This document shows, one piece after another, positions 32,630-41,454 of a DNA stretch of 64,000 nt (its first letter is position 1; each line of letters begins with the position of its first letter). The DNA comes from Mesorhizobium liriopis (GTDB lineage: Bacteria; Pseudomonadota; Alphaproteobacteria; Rhizobiales; Rhizobiaceae), in assembly GCF_024053505.1 (NCBI RefSeq), contig NZ_JAMXQS010000009.1, positions 1-64,000 of the forward strand. Direction: 5' to 3'. The notes beneath the pieces are model-generated. The model saw nothing but the letters and a program-made list of their open reading frames with translations. It searched no databases and was not told the DNA's origin. The translations under genes and the position numbers were made by a program.

Positions 32630-33574
32630 TCACGGCACCATCTTCAAGGCTGAAACGAACGCGACAAGTGCCTGCTTGGCATTCTCGTCGTTCTGCTTCT
32701 GGAATGCGGCAACGAGCGCATCGCGTTTCTTCCGGCCCTCGGCGCTGGCGTAGAAGGCATGGAGCGTGGCGACATCATCTTCGGAAAGCAGAAGCAGCCT
32801 TCCTTCAAGATAGGCGCGGCCTTCGGCCACGCCCGTCTGGCGCGACAGCGGCACCGACGCCTCACCTCCATCGACGCGCGAGCGGGCTATAAATTCCGCT
32901 ATGGTCTCTCGCCATTCGGCATCGTCGGTCGCGGCCACCTTTTCAGCACCGGCCGAAAAAACAAGATCGAGCGCGCGCTCGATCCGTTGTGCGGTCAAGC
33001 GAACCTCGCCCCGCAATTCGGGACTTGCCATCAAGGTCGAAAGCTCTTCGATCCGCGCCTTGTCCGACCGCGCCGCGGCACGTTTTTCCATGTCCTCTGC
33101 CACAAGCTCGGAATTCTTGCTGGCTGAAAGCTTTTCCAATTCGGCGCCGGCTGCGTCGAAGCGGGTGGCAACAGCGGCAAGCCCGTCTCCCGCAGTTTCC
33201 CCGCCGGCGCCCGCAACGGCCTCCACGACTTTCCTTTCAGCAGTGGCAGGATCGAATCCGGCATCGACGGCATCACCGAGCTTTCGAACGACGGCACCAG
33301 GAATGCTGCCGCCCTGCGTCGCCTCGGTCATTTGCGCCAAGAGAGAAGGCAGCCTGCGCATTTCATCGACCACCTCTTGCGGCCGTTCGATGCGGAGCAG
33401 GATTTGATCGACCGTTTCAACAGAGCGAGCCGTTCCGGTTTTGTCGGGCGCAGCCGTGCTCTCGCTCGCAGCCATGGCAGGATCGCCATGGTTGCCCGCC
33501 AAGAAGAGCGTCAAGCCGAGAAGCCCGGCGCTCACGATGCTTCGCGTCGGCCATGGCCATCGCGTGAAGCTCAT
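32630..33574 (-). CDS. Exported T6SS-operon protein, possible immunity protein
   Basis: This is a 314-residue protein. The N-terminus has a basic start, then hydrophobic SAGLLGLTLFLAG and a cleavage-like AMAAS, so it is periplasmic. The body is helical. The C-terminal 60 residues resemble DUF2059-type ends (LHAFYASAEGRKKRDALVAAFQKQ). Its ATG overlaps the stop of the preceding gene (ATGA), so the two are coupled. In A. tumefaciens the corresponding place after hcp holds a peptidoglycan amidase and its periplasmic immunity protein. By position this could be the periplasmic antidote to the 350-residue protein. No specific family is recognised. Confidence 0.65.
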   Translation of the reverse strand: MSFTRWPWPTRSIVSAGLLGLTLFLAGNHGDPAMAASESTAAPDKTGTARSVETVDQILLRIERPQEVVDEMRRLPSLLAQMTEATQGGSIPGAVVRKLGDAVDAGFDPATAERKVVEAVAGAGGETAGDGLAAVATRFDAAGAELEKLSASKNSELVAEDMEKRAAARSDKARIEELSTLMASPELRGEVRLTAQRIERALDLVFSAGAEKVAATDDAEWRETIAEFIARSRVDGGEASVPLSRQTGVAEGRAYLEGRLLLLSEDDVATLHAFYASAEGRKKRDALVAAFQKQNDENAKQALVAFVSALKMVP

Positions 33575-34623
33575 ACGCTGAACACCCCGTTGGGCATGGT
33601 CGGCCTTGTGCGTTCCGCCAGTTTCTCGAGTGTCGATTCTGCCTTGACGAGTTCAGCTGGCGAGGTCGAGCGCTGCCAGAAATTCGTGTTGATGAAGAAC
33701 GGCTCCTTGAAGACCTTCTGGTGTAGTTCGTTGGTCTTCTTGATGATCTCACCACCGGCCTGATCGATCCCGACCCGCTGGTGGGTGGGCATGTAATTGC
33801 CCTGGTTGCGCGGCAGACCCGGTCGCGGATAGTTCGGATCGCTCGGCAGCATGTCGATCCGCCTGGCCTTTTCCGGGCGAGCGAGTGCGTCACCCAGCGA
33901 AGCAGCCGGATTGCCGGTGATGGCGCGGCCCGGCACGTCGATCAGCGTGTCGAGGTCGAGCACATAGGTCATGAACATCGACAAGCCGATCTTGGGCCAG
34001 AGTTCGGTGGCGTTGAGCGCGTTGCTGGGACGCACCACGATCGGCGCCCGCTTCAGGATCGCGAAATGCGCATCCTTCTGCGCCTCGTTGAGCGAGGAAT
34101 CCTTTTCGATCGCTTCGGCAGCATCGGTCGCACAAAGCGCCTGCCAATCGAGGGTCGCCTGCAGCTGCGCGCGCATGGAGCCGGGCGACTCGGTCAAGCG
34201 GTGCGGCACGAGCTTGATGTTGCGCTCGACCACGCCCTGCGCGCTCTTCTTGGCCGAGGACTGCGCTTCGTCGACCAGCTTGCCGAGCGCGAAGACGGTA
34301 ACGGGATGGGTGCCGAAGGCGCGCGCCTTGCGATAGGTCGCCTGCAGGTTGCGCTGACTGATCATACGCAGGCCCGAACGGCGCAAGGCGACCATCATGG
34401 TCGAACCCATGGCGGCAGTGAGGATCGAGCCGGACACGACGGACGCCGCGAACACGGCCAGTTCGGCATTGCGCTTGTCGGCCTCGGCCTGGTCGTTCAG
34501 CGCCTGCTTGAAGACCTCGAACGCCTTTTCATAGGCTTCGCCATAAGGATAGACGAAGGCGAGGTTCCATGCGCGGACCCCGCTATTTACAGAATTGATA
34601 TAGCTTTGCAGCCGATCGCTCAT
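33571..34623 (-). CDS. Unknown T6SS-operon protein with hydrophobic segment, candidate effector
   Basis: This is a 350-residue protein directly after hcp, without signal peptide. Residues 1-55 are an amphipathic helical region (YINSVNSGVRAWNLAFVYPYGEAYEKAFEVFKQALNDQ). Residues about 57-80 are hydrophobic (AVFAASVVSGSILTAAMGSTMMVAL). A middle region with IGLSMFMTYVLDLDTLIDVPGRAITG and a C-terminal Pro/Asn-rich part follow. No known domain or catalytic motif is recognised. Coupling to a signal-peptide-bearing protein and the place next to hcp suggest an Hcp-carried effector, perhaps membrane-active. This is an inference. Confidence 0.6.
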   Translation of the reverse strand: MSDRLQSYINSVNSGVRAWNLAFVYPYGEAYEKAFEVFKQALNDQAEADKRNAELAVFAASVVSGSILTAAMGSTMMVALRRSGLRMISQRNLQATYRKARAFGTHPVTVFALGKLVDEAQSSAKKSAQGVVERNIKLVPHRLTESPGSMRAQLQATLDWQALCATDAAEAIEKDSSLNEAQKDAHFAILKRAPIVVRPSNALNATELWPKIGLSMFMTYVLDLDTLIDVPGRAITGNPAASLGDALARPEKARRIDMLPSDPNYPRPGLPRNQGNYMPTHQRVGIDQAGGEIIKKTNELHQKVFKEPFFINTNFWQRSTSPAELVKAESTLEKLAERTRPTMPNGVFSV

Positions 34624-34727
34624 GCCGGCTTCCCTCCTCGGATCGCATCACGGAATGGCTGCCGCCCGCCGCAAGTCGATGCGGCGGACGGCAAGTCGGT
34701 GTCCGACGTGGGGCTTGAGCTCGAAGC

Positions 34728-35204
34728 TTAGCCGGCCTTCGTGGTGGAGAGATCGTAGGACGCGATCATCGGCGACTGCGGCTGGTTCTGATCGTCGTAA
34801 GGCGTGTACTTCACTTCCATCTTGGTGAAGTTCAGGCGAATGGTCTCGAGCGGACGGTCGCCGTTCGAATCGACTGAGTAATTGGCGATCAGCGTGTTGG
34901 TGAGCACATATTCGATATAGGTGTCGCCCGGATTGCCGGTCGTCACGAGATGGATCACCGCGCGCTGGCCCTGGCGGCCCGAGCAGGCCTCGCGGAACAG
35001 CTTCACGGAAGACGAGTCGCTGACCTTGGTCAGAACGACTTCTGAGATCGAAGGCTCGGAAGCCTCACGGTTGGAAGCGGAGCCAGCCGCCGTGTTCATA
35101 TTGCGGGCCACGTTCCAGTGGATCGCTTCGATGTCCATCCACTTGCGGTGCTGCTCGTGGGTGGCGTCGCCCTGGATTCCATCGATCTGCAGATAGATAG
35201 GCAT
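34728..35204 (-). CDS. hcp: T6SS tube protein Hcp (TssD)
   Basis: This is a 158-residue protein opening MPIYLQIDGIQGDATHEQH, the standard Hcp start. It continues with EPSISEVVLTKVSDSSSVKLFREACSG and closes with the beta strand IRLNFTKMEVKYTPYD. Hcp forms hexameric rings stacked into the tube that is pushed into target cells and carries small effectors in its lumen. The gene lies 60 bases after clpV on the minus strand, the same arrangement as in the Agrobacterium hcp operon. Confidence 0.97.
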   Translation of the reverse strand: MPIYLQIDGIQGDATHEQHRKWMDIEAIHWNVARNMNTAAGSASNREASEPSISEVVLTKVSDSSSVKLFREACSGRQGQRAVIHLVTTGNPGDTYIEYVLTNTLIANYSVDSNGDRPLETIRLNFTKMEVKYTPYDDQNQPQSPMIASYDLSTTKAG

Positions 35205-35264
35205 GTTCCGGTAGTCCTTCTCGATTGAGGTTGTGCTTCTTTCGGGAAAGCGCGTTTCGCGCCG

Positions 35265-37952
35265 TTACACCGCGATCCTTTCCGGCCCCTCTTCGGCCTC
35301 CGAACGGCTCGCGGGTGAATCCGCCGTGACCGTCGGCACGGCGAATGGCTTGGAGGAGGCGGGCTTTGCGGAAAAGCCTCCCTCCTTGTCGTAATCGATC
35401 TCGACCGGGCGGCGCTCGCTGCCGTCGCCGGCTGCCAGATGGTCGAGAAAGTAAGTGGACAGAACGGGCAGGATCTCGCGCGCGATCGTGGTCTCGATGG
35501 CACGCGCGCCGGCATCGCCCGCTTCGGCATTGGCGACGAGATGCGCGCGCGCGGCATCCGACACGCGAAGCTCCGCATTGTAGCTCGCGCGCACCCGGTC
35601 GCGGACGCGCGTCAATTGGATATCCACGATGCCTTCGAGCGCGTCGCGCGTGAGTGGCTGGAACGCGAGAACAGTGGTGCGGCCGAGGAAGGCGGGGCGG
35701 AACTGTTCGAGCAGCGCGCCCTTCAATGCCCCTACCAGCGCCTCGCCCTCAGGCATGGTATCGGGGTCGGCTGACAACGCCGCGAGCACGTCCGAGCCGG
35801 TGTTCGCCGTCATCAGGATCGTGGTGTTCTTGAAATCGATGTCGCGGCCTTCGCCGTCGCGAAGCGAGCCCTTGTCGAAGAGCTGGTAGAACACGTCCTG
35901 AACGCCGGGATGGGCCTTGTCCATCTCGTCGAGCAGGAGCACGCCATAAGGCCTGCGCCGCACGGCCTCGGTCAGCACACCGCCTTCGCCGAAACCGACA
36001 TAACCCGGAGGCGAGCCGACGAGCATCGAGACCTTATGCTCTTCCTTGAACTCGGACATGTTGATGGTGGTGAGATATTGCGAGCCGCCATAAAGCAGGT
36101 CGGCGAGCGCCAACGCTGTTTCTGTCTTGCCCACGCCCGACATGCCGACCATCAGGAACACGCCCGGCGGACGGCGCGGGTCGGAAAGCTTGGCGCGCGA
36201 GACCTTCATCGCAGCCGACAGCGAATCCAATGCTGCATCCTGTCCCACTACACGCGCCTTCAACCGCTCGGCGAGCGTACCTGTGGCATTGATCTGGTCG
36301 GACACGAGCCGCCCGACAGGCACGCCGGTCCAGCGCGCGACGACGGCAGCGACGGCATCAGCATCCACCACGCGGTGGACGAGAGCCGCTTCGCCCTGCA
36401 CCTCGCGCAGGCGCTTTGCCGCGTCTGGGAAAGCCTTGCGCGCTGCTTCGTCCTCGGCAAAGGCGTCTTCGAGACGGTCGGTCTTGCTCAAAAGCTCACG
36501 CTCGGTTTCGAGCCGTGTTTCGAGGGCCGCGATCTCTTCTGCGAGTTCACTTTTGCGCTTGGCGATCACATCCAGCCGCTCGGCGATCTCCTCATTGCCC
36601 GGCTCACTGCCGAGGCGCTCGGTTTCGAGGTCGAGATGCTCCACCTCGCGCTTGGCACTGGCCAGCCGCTCGGGTTCGCTCTGGCGCGAGAATGCGACGG
36701 AGGCTGCTGCCGTGTCGATCAGGCTGATCGCCTTGTCGGGCAATTGGCGCGCGGGGATGTAGCGGGCGGAAAGCTGGACTGCGGCACGCAAGGCCTCGTC
36801 GCGGATGCGCACGCCGTGATGCTTCTGCAGGGTCGAAACCACACCGCGCAGCATGCGCACGGCCGTTTCTTCGTCCGGCTCCTCGACCTTCACGGGCTGG
36901 AAGCGGCGGGTGAGCGCCGGGTCGCGCTCGATATAGCGCTTGTATTCGCTCCAGGTCGTGGCCGCGATGGTGCGCAGTTCGCCACGCGCGAGGCTGGGTT
37001 TCAGGATGTTCGCTGCGTCGCCCTGGCCGGGCTGGTTGCCCGCCCCGATCAGTCCATGCGCCTCGTCGATGAACAGGATCACCGGCTTGGGCGAGGCCTT
37101 CACGGCATCCACCACGCCACGCAAGCGGCGTTCGAACTCGCCTTTGACGCCGGCACCCGCCTGAAGAAGGCTGAGATCCAGCGATAGCAACCGCACGCCG
37201 CGCAGTTTTTCGGGTACTTCGCCGGCATGGATCGCGAGCGCAAAGGCCTCAGCCACCGCCGTCTTGCCCACGCCCGCCTCGCCGACGAGGATCGGATTGT
37301 TCTGGCGGCGGCGCAGGAGGATGTCGACCACCTGCCGCAACTCGGCATCGCGGCCGACCACCGGGTCGATGCGCCCGGATGCGGCGTCCGCCGTCATGTC
37401 CTGCGTGTAGAGCTTGAGGAAGTCTTCGCCGCCCGCATTGCCGCCGCCAAGCATCGGAGAGGGCGTGGCGGGTGCTGAAGCCTCGCCCGCGTCATCCGCC
37501 GCCTTGACGCGCGCGGCTTCCACGGAAGCCAGGTTGATCTCGCGCAGCGATGGCGCGATGGCGCGGGCGGTCAGCCGCAGGCTCGGATCGGAGGCCAGCG
37601 TGTGAAGAAGGTCGGCCAGTGAAACGCTGCCGCGATCATGAGCCAGCGAGGCACCGAGCCACGCTTCGCGCGACAGGCCGATCACGTTCTGACCAAGGGA
37701 CGGCGTGCCGCCCGTGCCACGGCGCATCTCCGTTAGGGCGCGCCCGGTTTCACTTTCGAACCGCTCGGGCGAAACGCCGGCCTCTTCGAGCAGCGCACGG
37801 AAGCCCGGACGTTCGGCCAGCGCCGCCATCCACTGAACCAGATCGATCGCTTCATGGGAATTGCGCACGGCAAGTGCCGCAGCGGCCTCCAGCGAGAAGC
37901 GCGCGTCAACATCGAGACGCTTGATCAGATGCTGCAGATCGACAGCCGCCAT
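35265..37952 (-). CDS. clpV: T6SS sheath-recycling AAA+ ATPase ClpV (TssH)
   Basis: This is an 895-residue protein. The N-terminal repeat domain spans residues 1-150. AAA1 has Walker A GEAGVGKT (224-231) and FIDEAHGLIGAG near 294-305. A coiled-coil middle domain covers about 420-500. AAA2 has Walker A GMSGVGKT (603-610) and a MNMSEFKEEHKVSMLVG-type segment typical of ClpV/ClpB. The first residues, with HLIKRLDVDARFSLEAAAALAV, match ClpV rather than ClpB. It disassembles contracted TssB/TssC sheaths for reuse. It is the first gene of the minus-strand T6SS operon, divergent from tssA. Confidence 0.96.
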   Translation of the reverse strand: MAAVDLQHLIKRLDVDARFSLEAAAALAVRNSHEAIDLVQWMAALAERPGFRALLEEAGVSPERFESETGRALTEMRRGTGGTPSLGQNVIGLSREAWLGASLAHDRGSVSLADLLHTLASDPSLRLTARAIAPSLREINLASVEAARVKAADDAGEASAPATPSPMLGGGNAGGEDFLKLYTQDMTADAASGRIDPVVGRDAELRQVVDILLRRRQNNPILVGEAGVGKTAVAEAFALAIHAGEVPEKLRGVRLLSLDLSLLQAGAGVKGEFERRLRGVVDAVKASPKPVILFIDEAHGLIGAGNQPGQGDAANILKPSLARGELRTIAATTWSEYKRYIERDPALTRRFQPVKVEEPDEETAVRMLRGVVSTLQKHHGVRIRDEALRAAVQLSARYIPARQLPDKAISLIDTAAASVAFSRQSEPERLASAKREVEHLDLETERLGSEPGNEEIAERLDVIAKRKSELAEEIAALETRLETERELLSKTDRLEDAFAEDEAARKAFPDAAKRLREVQGEAALVHRVVDADAVAAVVARWTGVPVGRLVSDQINATGTLAERLKARVVGQDAALDSLSAAMKVSRAKLSDPRRPPGVFLMVGMSGVGKTETALALADLLYGGSQYLTTINMSEFKEEHKVSMLVGSPPGYVGFGEGGVLTEAVRRRPYGVLLLDEMDKAHPGVQDVFYQLFDKGSLRDGEGRDIDFKNTTILMTANTGSDVLAALSADPDTMPEGEALVGALKGALLEQFRPAFLGRTTVLAFQPLTRDALEGIVDIQLTRVRDRVRASYNAELRVSDAARAHLVANAEAGDAGARAIETTIAREILPVLSTYFLDHLAAGDGSERRPVEIDYDKEGGFSAKPASSKPFAVPTVTADSPASRSEAEEGPERIAV

Positions 37953-38255
37953 CGTCGGGAATACCCTCTCTTCGATCAGATCGGGCTCACTCCCAGCCCT
38001 TGCTTCGATAGATTGAGATTACCACTGCACGGTGGCAGCATTTACACGTTACTGCAACAGTATCCCTCCAGCATAGAATTTAGCTAAAAGAGATCAGAAT
38101 TCTTAGATGACGGGTATACAACAGAATTATGATACCAGATTCCAACAAACCGCCCGTCCTTACGCAGAACCCCTAGCGACAAGCGACAATGAGGGCTTGA
38201 AATATTGGTTTAATCCTTTAAGTCAAGCCCTGGATTAACATTTAATGGTTTCCGC
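37953..38255. promoter_or_regulatory. Divergent promoter region between clpV and tssA operons
   Basis: This 303-base gap separates the two T6SS operons. It is AT-rich compared with the flanks, especially 38060-38255, as expected for back-to-back promoters. No clear sigma-54 site or binding palindrome could be assigned. No gene is seen. Confidence 0.6.
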
Positions 38256-39314
38256 ATGGCAGCAGCGCCGCTCGACATCGAGCGTCTGAGCGCACCGATC
38301 TCATCCGTTTCGCCGGCCGGCGAGGACATCAGGATGGGCTCGAAGGTGGAGCTCTATTACCGGCTGAAGGATGCCCGCTCGTTGGCTCGCAACGAGGAGC
38401 GCAGCCAAGCCCCGGGCGAGCCCTTCCGGCTTTCGCCGGCTTGGGGCGACGTGCGTTCGCTTGCCGTCGAGCTTCTGGAAGGCACCACATCCGACATCGA
38501 AATTCTGGCCTGGCTTGCAGAGGCTGAACTCAGGCTCAACGGCTTCGCCGGTCTTGCTCAGGTCTTCGACTTGGGTACGGCTCTCGTGGAAGACCGCTTC
38601 GACGCACTCCATTCCATCGATGGCGACACGCTGGCCGACAAAGTCGCTCCCTTCAGCGGGCTCAACGGGGTCGGCGGCGAAGGCACCCTGATCCAGCCTA
38701 TCCGCCTCTCGCCCGTCATCCCCGAGCGCGGCTTCTTCCAGTCGAGCCTGTGGGACTTCCAGCTCGCCCAGCGACCGGGCGAGGAGGGGCGGCGCAAGAA
38801 ACTCAAGGATGCAGCCGTCGAGGCAGGGCCAGCCGCCATGCGCCGGCACCTCGAAGCGATCACCCGCGCGCTGCAAAGCTTCAACGCGCTGACGGCAGCA
38901 CTCGATGCGCGCTGCGGCCCGGAGGCGCCCGCCTCGTCTGCCATCCGCAGCGTGCTCGATGAAGCGAGGCTCGCGGTCATCAATCTGGGTAGCCTGGAAC
39001 GCGAAGTGGCCACGGAAAGCGGAGTCGCGGACAAGGTGCCCGAAGCTGCCGAAGCGGCGGGCACCCCGGCGCAAGCGCAAGGTGCGGGCCCCATCCGCTC
39101 GCGCGAGGACGCCTTCGACCGCCTCCTCGACGTCGCCGACTATTTTCGTCGCACCGAACCTCAGTCGCCCGTCGCAAGCGCCCTCGATACGATCGTCGCG
39201 CGTGGGCGCATGGATTTCACCGCACTCCTCGCAGAACTCGTCCAGGACGAACAAACGAGGCGTAACATCTTGATATCGGCAGGCATCAGGCCAAATCCTG
39301 ATCGATCATCGTGA
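38256..39314 (+). CDS. tssA: T6SS cap protein TssA (ImpA)
   Basis: This is a 352-residue protein. The N-terminal ImpA_N pattern is LDIERLSAPISSVSPAGEDIRMG (the conserved P-AGED/x-x-x-R), then DWRAV-like GDVRSLAVELLEGTTSDIEILAWLAEAELRLNGFAGL. The C-terminal part holds RSREDAFDRLLDVADYFRRTEPQSPVASAL, the usual TssA end helix bundle. TssA primes sheath polymerisation at the baseplate. It is the first gene of the plus-strand operon of 14 genes; a ribosome-binding site is not obvious. Confidence 0.93.
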   Translation: MAAAPLDIERLSAPISSVSPAGEDIRMGSKVELYYRLKDARSLARNEERSQAPGEPFRLSPAWGDVRSLAVELLEGTTSDIEILAWLAEAELRLNGFAGLAQVFDLGTALVEDRFDALHSIDGDTLADKVAPFSGLNGVGGEGTLIQPIRLSPVIPERGFFQSSLWDFQLAQRPGEEGRRKKLKDAAVEAGPAAMRRHLEAITRALQSFNALTAALDARCGPEAPASSAIRSVLDEARLAVINLGSLEREVATESGVADKVPEAAEAAGTPAQAQGAGPIRSREDAFDRLLDVADYFRRTEPQSPVASALDTIVARGRMDFTALLAELVQDEQTRRNILISAGIRPNPDRSS

Positions 39315-39405
39315 GCGGCGGGCTTTTGTCCGCCGCCCACGATTTTCGTGTTCGGGGGACGGCTCGTCGCTTGGGTGAAGCCGAAAGACACAGAAGGAGA
39401 CTGGA

Positions 39406-39927
39406 ATGCCGAGTGTGCACGACAAGCTCGAACGCGTCCGCAAGCCACGCGTCCACATCAAATACGAGGTGGAAACCGAAGGCGCGATGATCGAAAAGGA
39501 GCTGCCCTTCGTGGTGGGCGTGCTCGGCGATTTTTCCGGCAATCCGACGCAACCCCTGCGCCCCTTCGGCGAGCGCAAGTTCGTGCAGATCGACCGCGAC
39601 AATTTCGATGAGGTCATGCGCCGCATGACGCCGGGGCTCAATCTCGACGTCGAGAACACGCTGGCCGGTGACGGCACCGATATGCGCGTGAACCTGAAAT
39701 TCGAGAAACTCGACGACTTCGAGCCGGCAGCCGTCGCCAATCAGGTGCCGGCGCTCAAAGCGCTTCTCGAAGCGCGCAACCAGTTGCGCGACCTGATGGC
39801 CAAAGCCGACCGCTCGGAAGAGCTCGAAACGCTTCTGGAAAACATCCTCCAGAATAAGGGCGAGCTGAAGTCCCTGATGGACCAGATCGACGCCAAGAAG
39901 ACCCAGCCGGCCCCTTCCGGCAACTGA
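39406..39927 (+). CDS. tssB: T6SS small sheath protein TssB
   Basis: This is a 173-residue protein with [35 protein letters not shown] near the start, then [22 protein letters not shown] and a C-terminal [30 protein letters not shown]. All are diagnostic of TssB/VipA. AAGGAGAC lies 6 bases upstream of the ATG. It pairs with TssC to form the contractile sheath. Confidence 0.97.
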   Translation: MPSVHDKLERVRKPRVHIKYEVETEGAMIEKELPFVVGVLGDFSGNPTQPLRPFGERKFVQIDRDNFDEVMRRMTPGLNLDVENTLAGDGTDMRVNLKFEKLDDFEPAAVANQVPALKALLEARNQLRDLMAKADRSEELETLLENILQNKGELKSLMDQIDAKKTQPAPSGN

Positions 39928-39950
39928 CTTAACGGCGAAAGGACCCTTCG

Positions 39951-41432
39951 ATGAGCACTGAAGTCCAGACCCGAACCAGCACCGAGAACGTCGACGCGCA
40001 GTCTCCCGCCCTTCTCGACCAGGTGATCGCGGCGACCCGCCAGACCGAGCCGGCCCGTGCGCAGGACCTGTTGAAGACGCTGACCGACGAGGCCTTGAAA
40101 GGCACCGTCGTCTACAACCGCAACCTGACGATCACGCTGAACGAGGCGATCGCGGCGATCGACGCCAAGGTCTCGCGCCAGCTCAACAAGATCATGCAGT
40201 CGGAATCCTTCACCAAGCTCGAAGGATCATGGCGCGGGTTGCACCATCTGGTGTCGAATTCCGAAACCAGCGCCAACCTCAAGATCCGCGTGTTGAACGC
40301 CTCCAAGCGCGACCTGTCGCGTGACTTGTCGAAGGCCGTCGAATTTGACCAGTCGCGCCTGTTCAAAGGCATCTACGAGGACGAGTTCGGCACGCCGGGC
40401 GGCGAACCGATGGGCGCCATCATCGGCGATTACGAGTTCTCGAACTCGTTCGAGGACGTGCAGCTCTTGCAGGGGCTGGCCGCGATTTCAGCGGCGTCTT
40501 TCGCGCCGCTGATCTCGGCTGCGAGCCCGCGCCTGTTCGGCTTCGACGATTTCCGCGAGCTGGCGCGTCCGCGCGATCTCGAGAAGATCTTCGACACCGC
40601 CGAATACATCAAGTGGCGCTCGTTCCGCGAATCGGAAGACTCGCGCTTCGTCACGCTCGCGCTGCCGCGCGTCCTCGCCCGCCTGCCTTATGGGCCCGAA
40701 ACGGTGCGCGTGGACGAGTTCAACTATGACGAGACCATCGACCGCGACAACAAGCAGCTGCCGCACGAGAACTACACTTGGATGAACGCCGCCTATGTCT
40801 TGGGCGCGCGGCTCACCAACTCGTTCTCGATCAATGGCTGGTGCACGGCCATCCGTGGTGCCGAGAATGGCGGCAAGGTCGAGGACCTGCCGATGCATCT
40901 CTTCACCTCGGACGACGGCGATCTCGACGTGAAGTGCCCGACGGAAGTCGGCATCACCGACCGTCGCGATGCCGAACTCGGCAAGCTCGGCTTTCTGCCT
41001 CTCTGCCACTACAAGAACACCGATTACGCTGTGTTCTTCGGCGCGCAGACGGCCAACAGGCCCAAGCTCTACGACCGGCCGGAAGCCACCGCGAATGCGG
41101 CGATCTCCGCGCGCTTGCCCTACATCATGGCCACCTCGCGCTTCGCGCATTACCTGAAGGTCATGGGCCGCGACAAGATCGGCTCCTTCATGGAAGCCAA
41201 GGATGTCGAGAACTGGCTGAACCGCTGGATCGCGGGCTACGTCAACGCCAACGAGGATGCCGGCGAGGAGATGCGCGCCAAGTTCCCGCTGCGCGATGCC
41301 AAGGTTACCGTGGAAGAGGTGGCCGGACGCCCCGGCTCCTATAATGCGGTGGCCTGGATGCGGCCATGGCTGCAGATGGAGGAACTGACGACCTCGCTGC
41401 GCATGGTCGCCCGCATTCCGGAAAAGAGCTGA
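39951..41432 (+). CDS. tssC1: T6SS large sheath protein TssC (ImpC type)
   Basis: This is a 493-residue protein. Diagnostic segments are ESFTKLEGSWRGLHHLVSNSETS, then FDQSRLFKGIYEDEFGTPGGEPMGAIIGDYEFSN, then FAPLISAASPRLFGFDDFREL, ENYTWMNAAYVLGARLTNSF, and MRPWLQMEELTTSLRMVARIPEKS at the end. It is the main sheath subunit and partner of TssB; the start follows an AAAGGAC ribosome-binding site. It corresponds to TssC41 in A. tumefaciens. Confidence 0.97.
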   Translation: MSTEVQTRTSTENVDAQSPALLDQVIAATRQTEPARAQDLLKTLTDEALKGTVVYNRNLTITLNEAIAAIDAKVSRQLNKIMQSESFTKLEGSWRGLHHLVSNSETSANLKIRVLNASKRDLSRDLSKAVEFDQSRLFKGIYEDEFGTPGGEPMGAIIGDYEFSNSFEDVQLLQGLAAISAASFAPLISAASPRLFGFDDFRELARPRDLEKIFDTAEYIKWRSFRESEDSRFVTLALPRVLARLPYGPETVRVDEFNYDETIDRDNKQLPHENYTWMNAAYVLGARLTNSFSINGWCTAIRGAENGGKVEDLPMHLFTSDDGDLDVKCPTEVGITDRRDAELGKLGFLPLCHYKNTDYAVFFGAQTANRPKLYDRPEATANAAISARLPYIMATSRFAHYLKVMGRDKIGSFMEAKDVENWLNRWIAGYVNANEDAGEEMRAKFPLRDAKVTVEEVAGRPGSYNAVAWMRPWLQMEELTTSLRMVARIPEKS

Positions 41433-41454
41433 TCCGAAAAGCACCCCGACCGCG

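Noticed and set aside
31397-32653. 418-codon plus-strand frame
   Set aside because: Antisense to vgrG.
35910-37187. 425-codon plus-strand frame
   Set aside because: Antisense to clpV, which has both AAA+ modules in frame.
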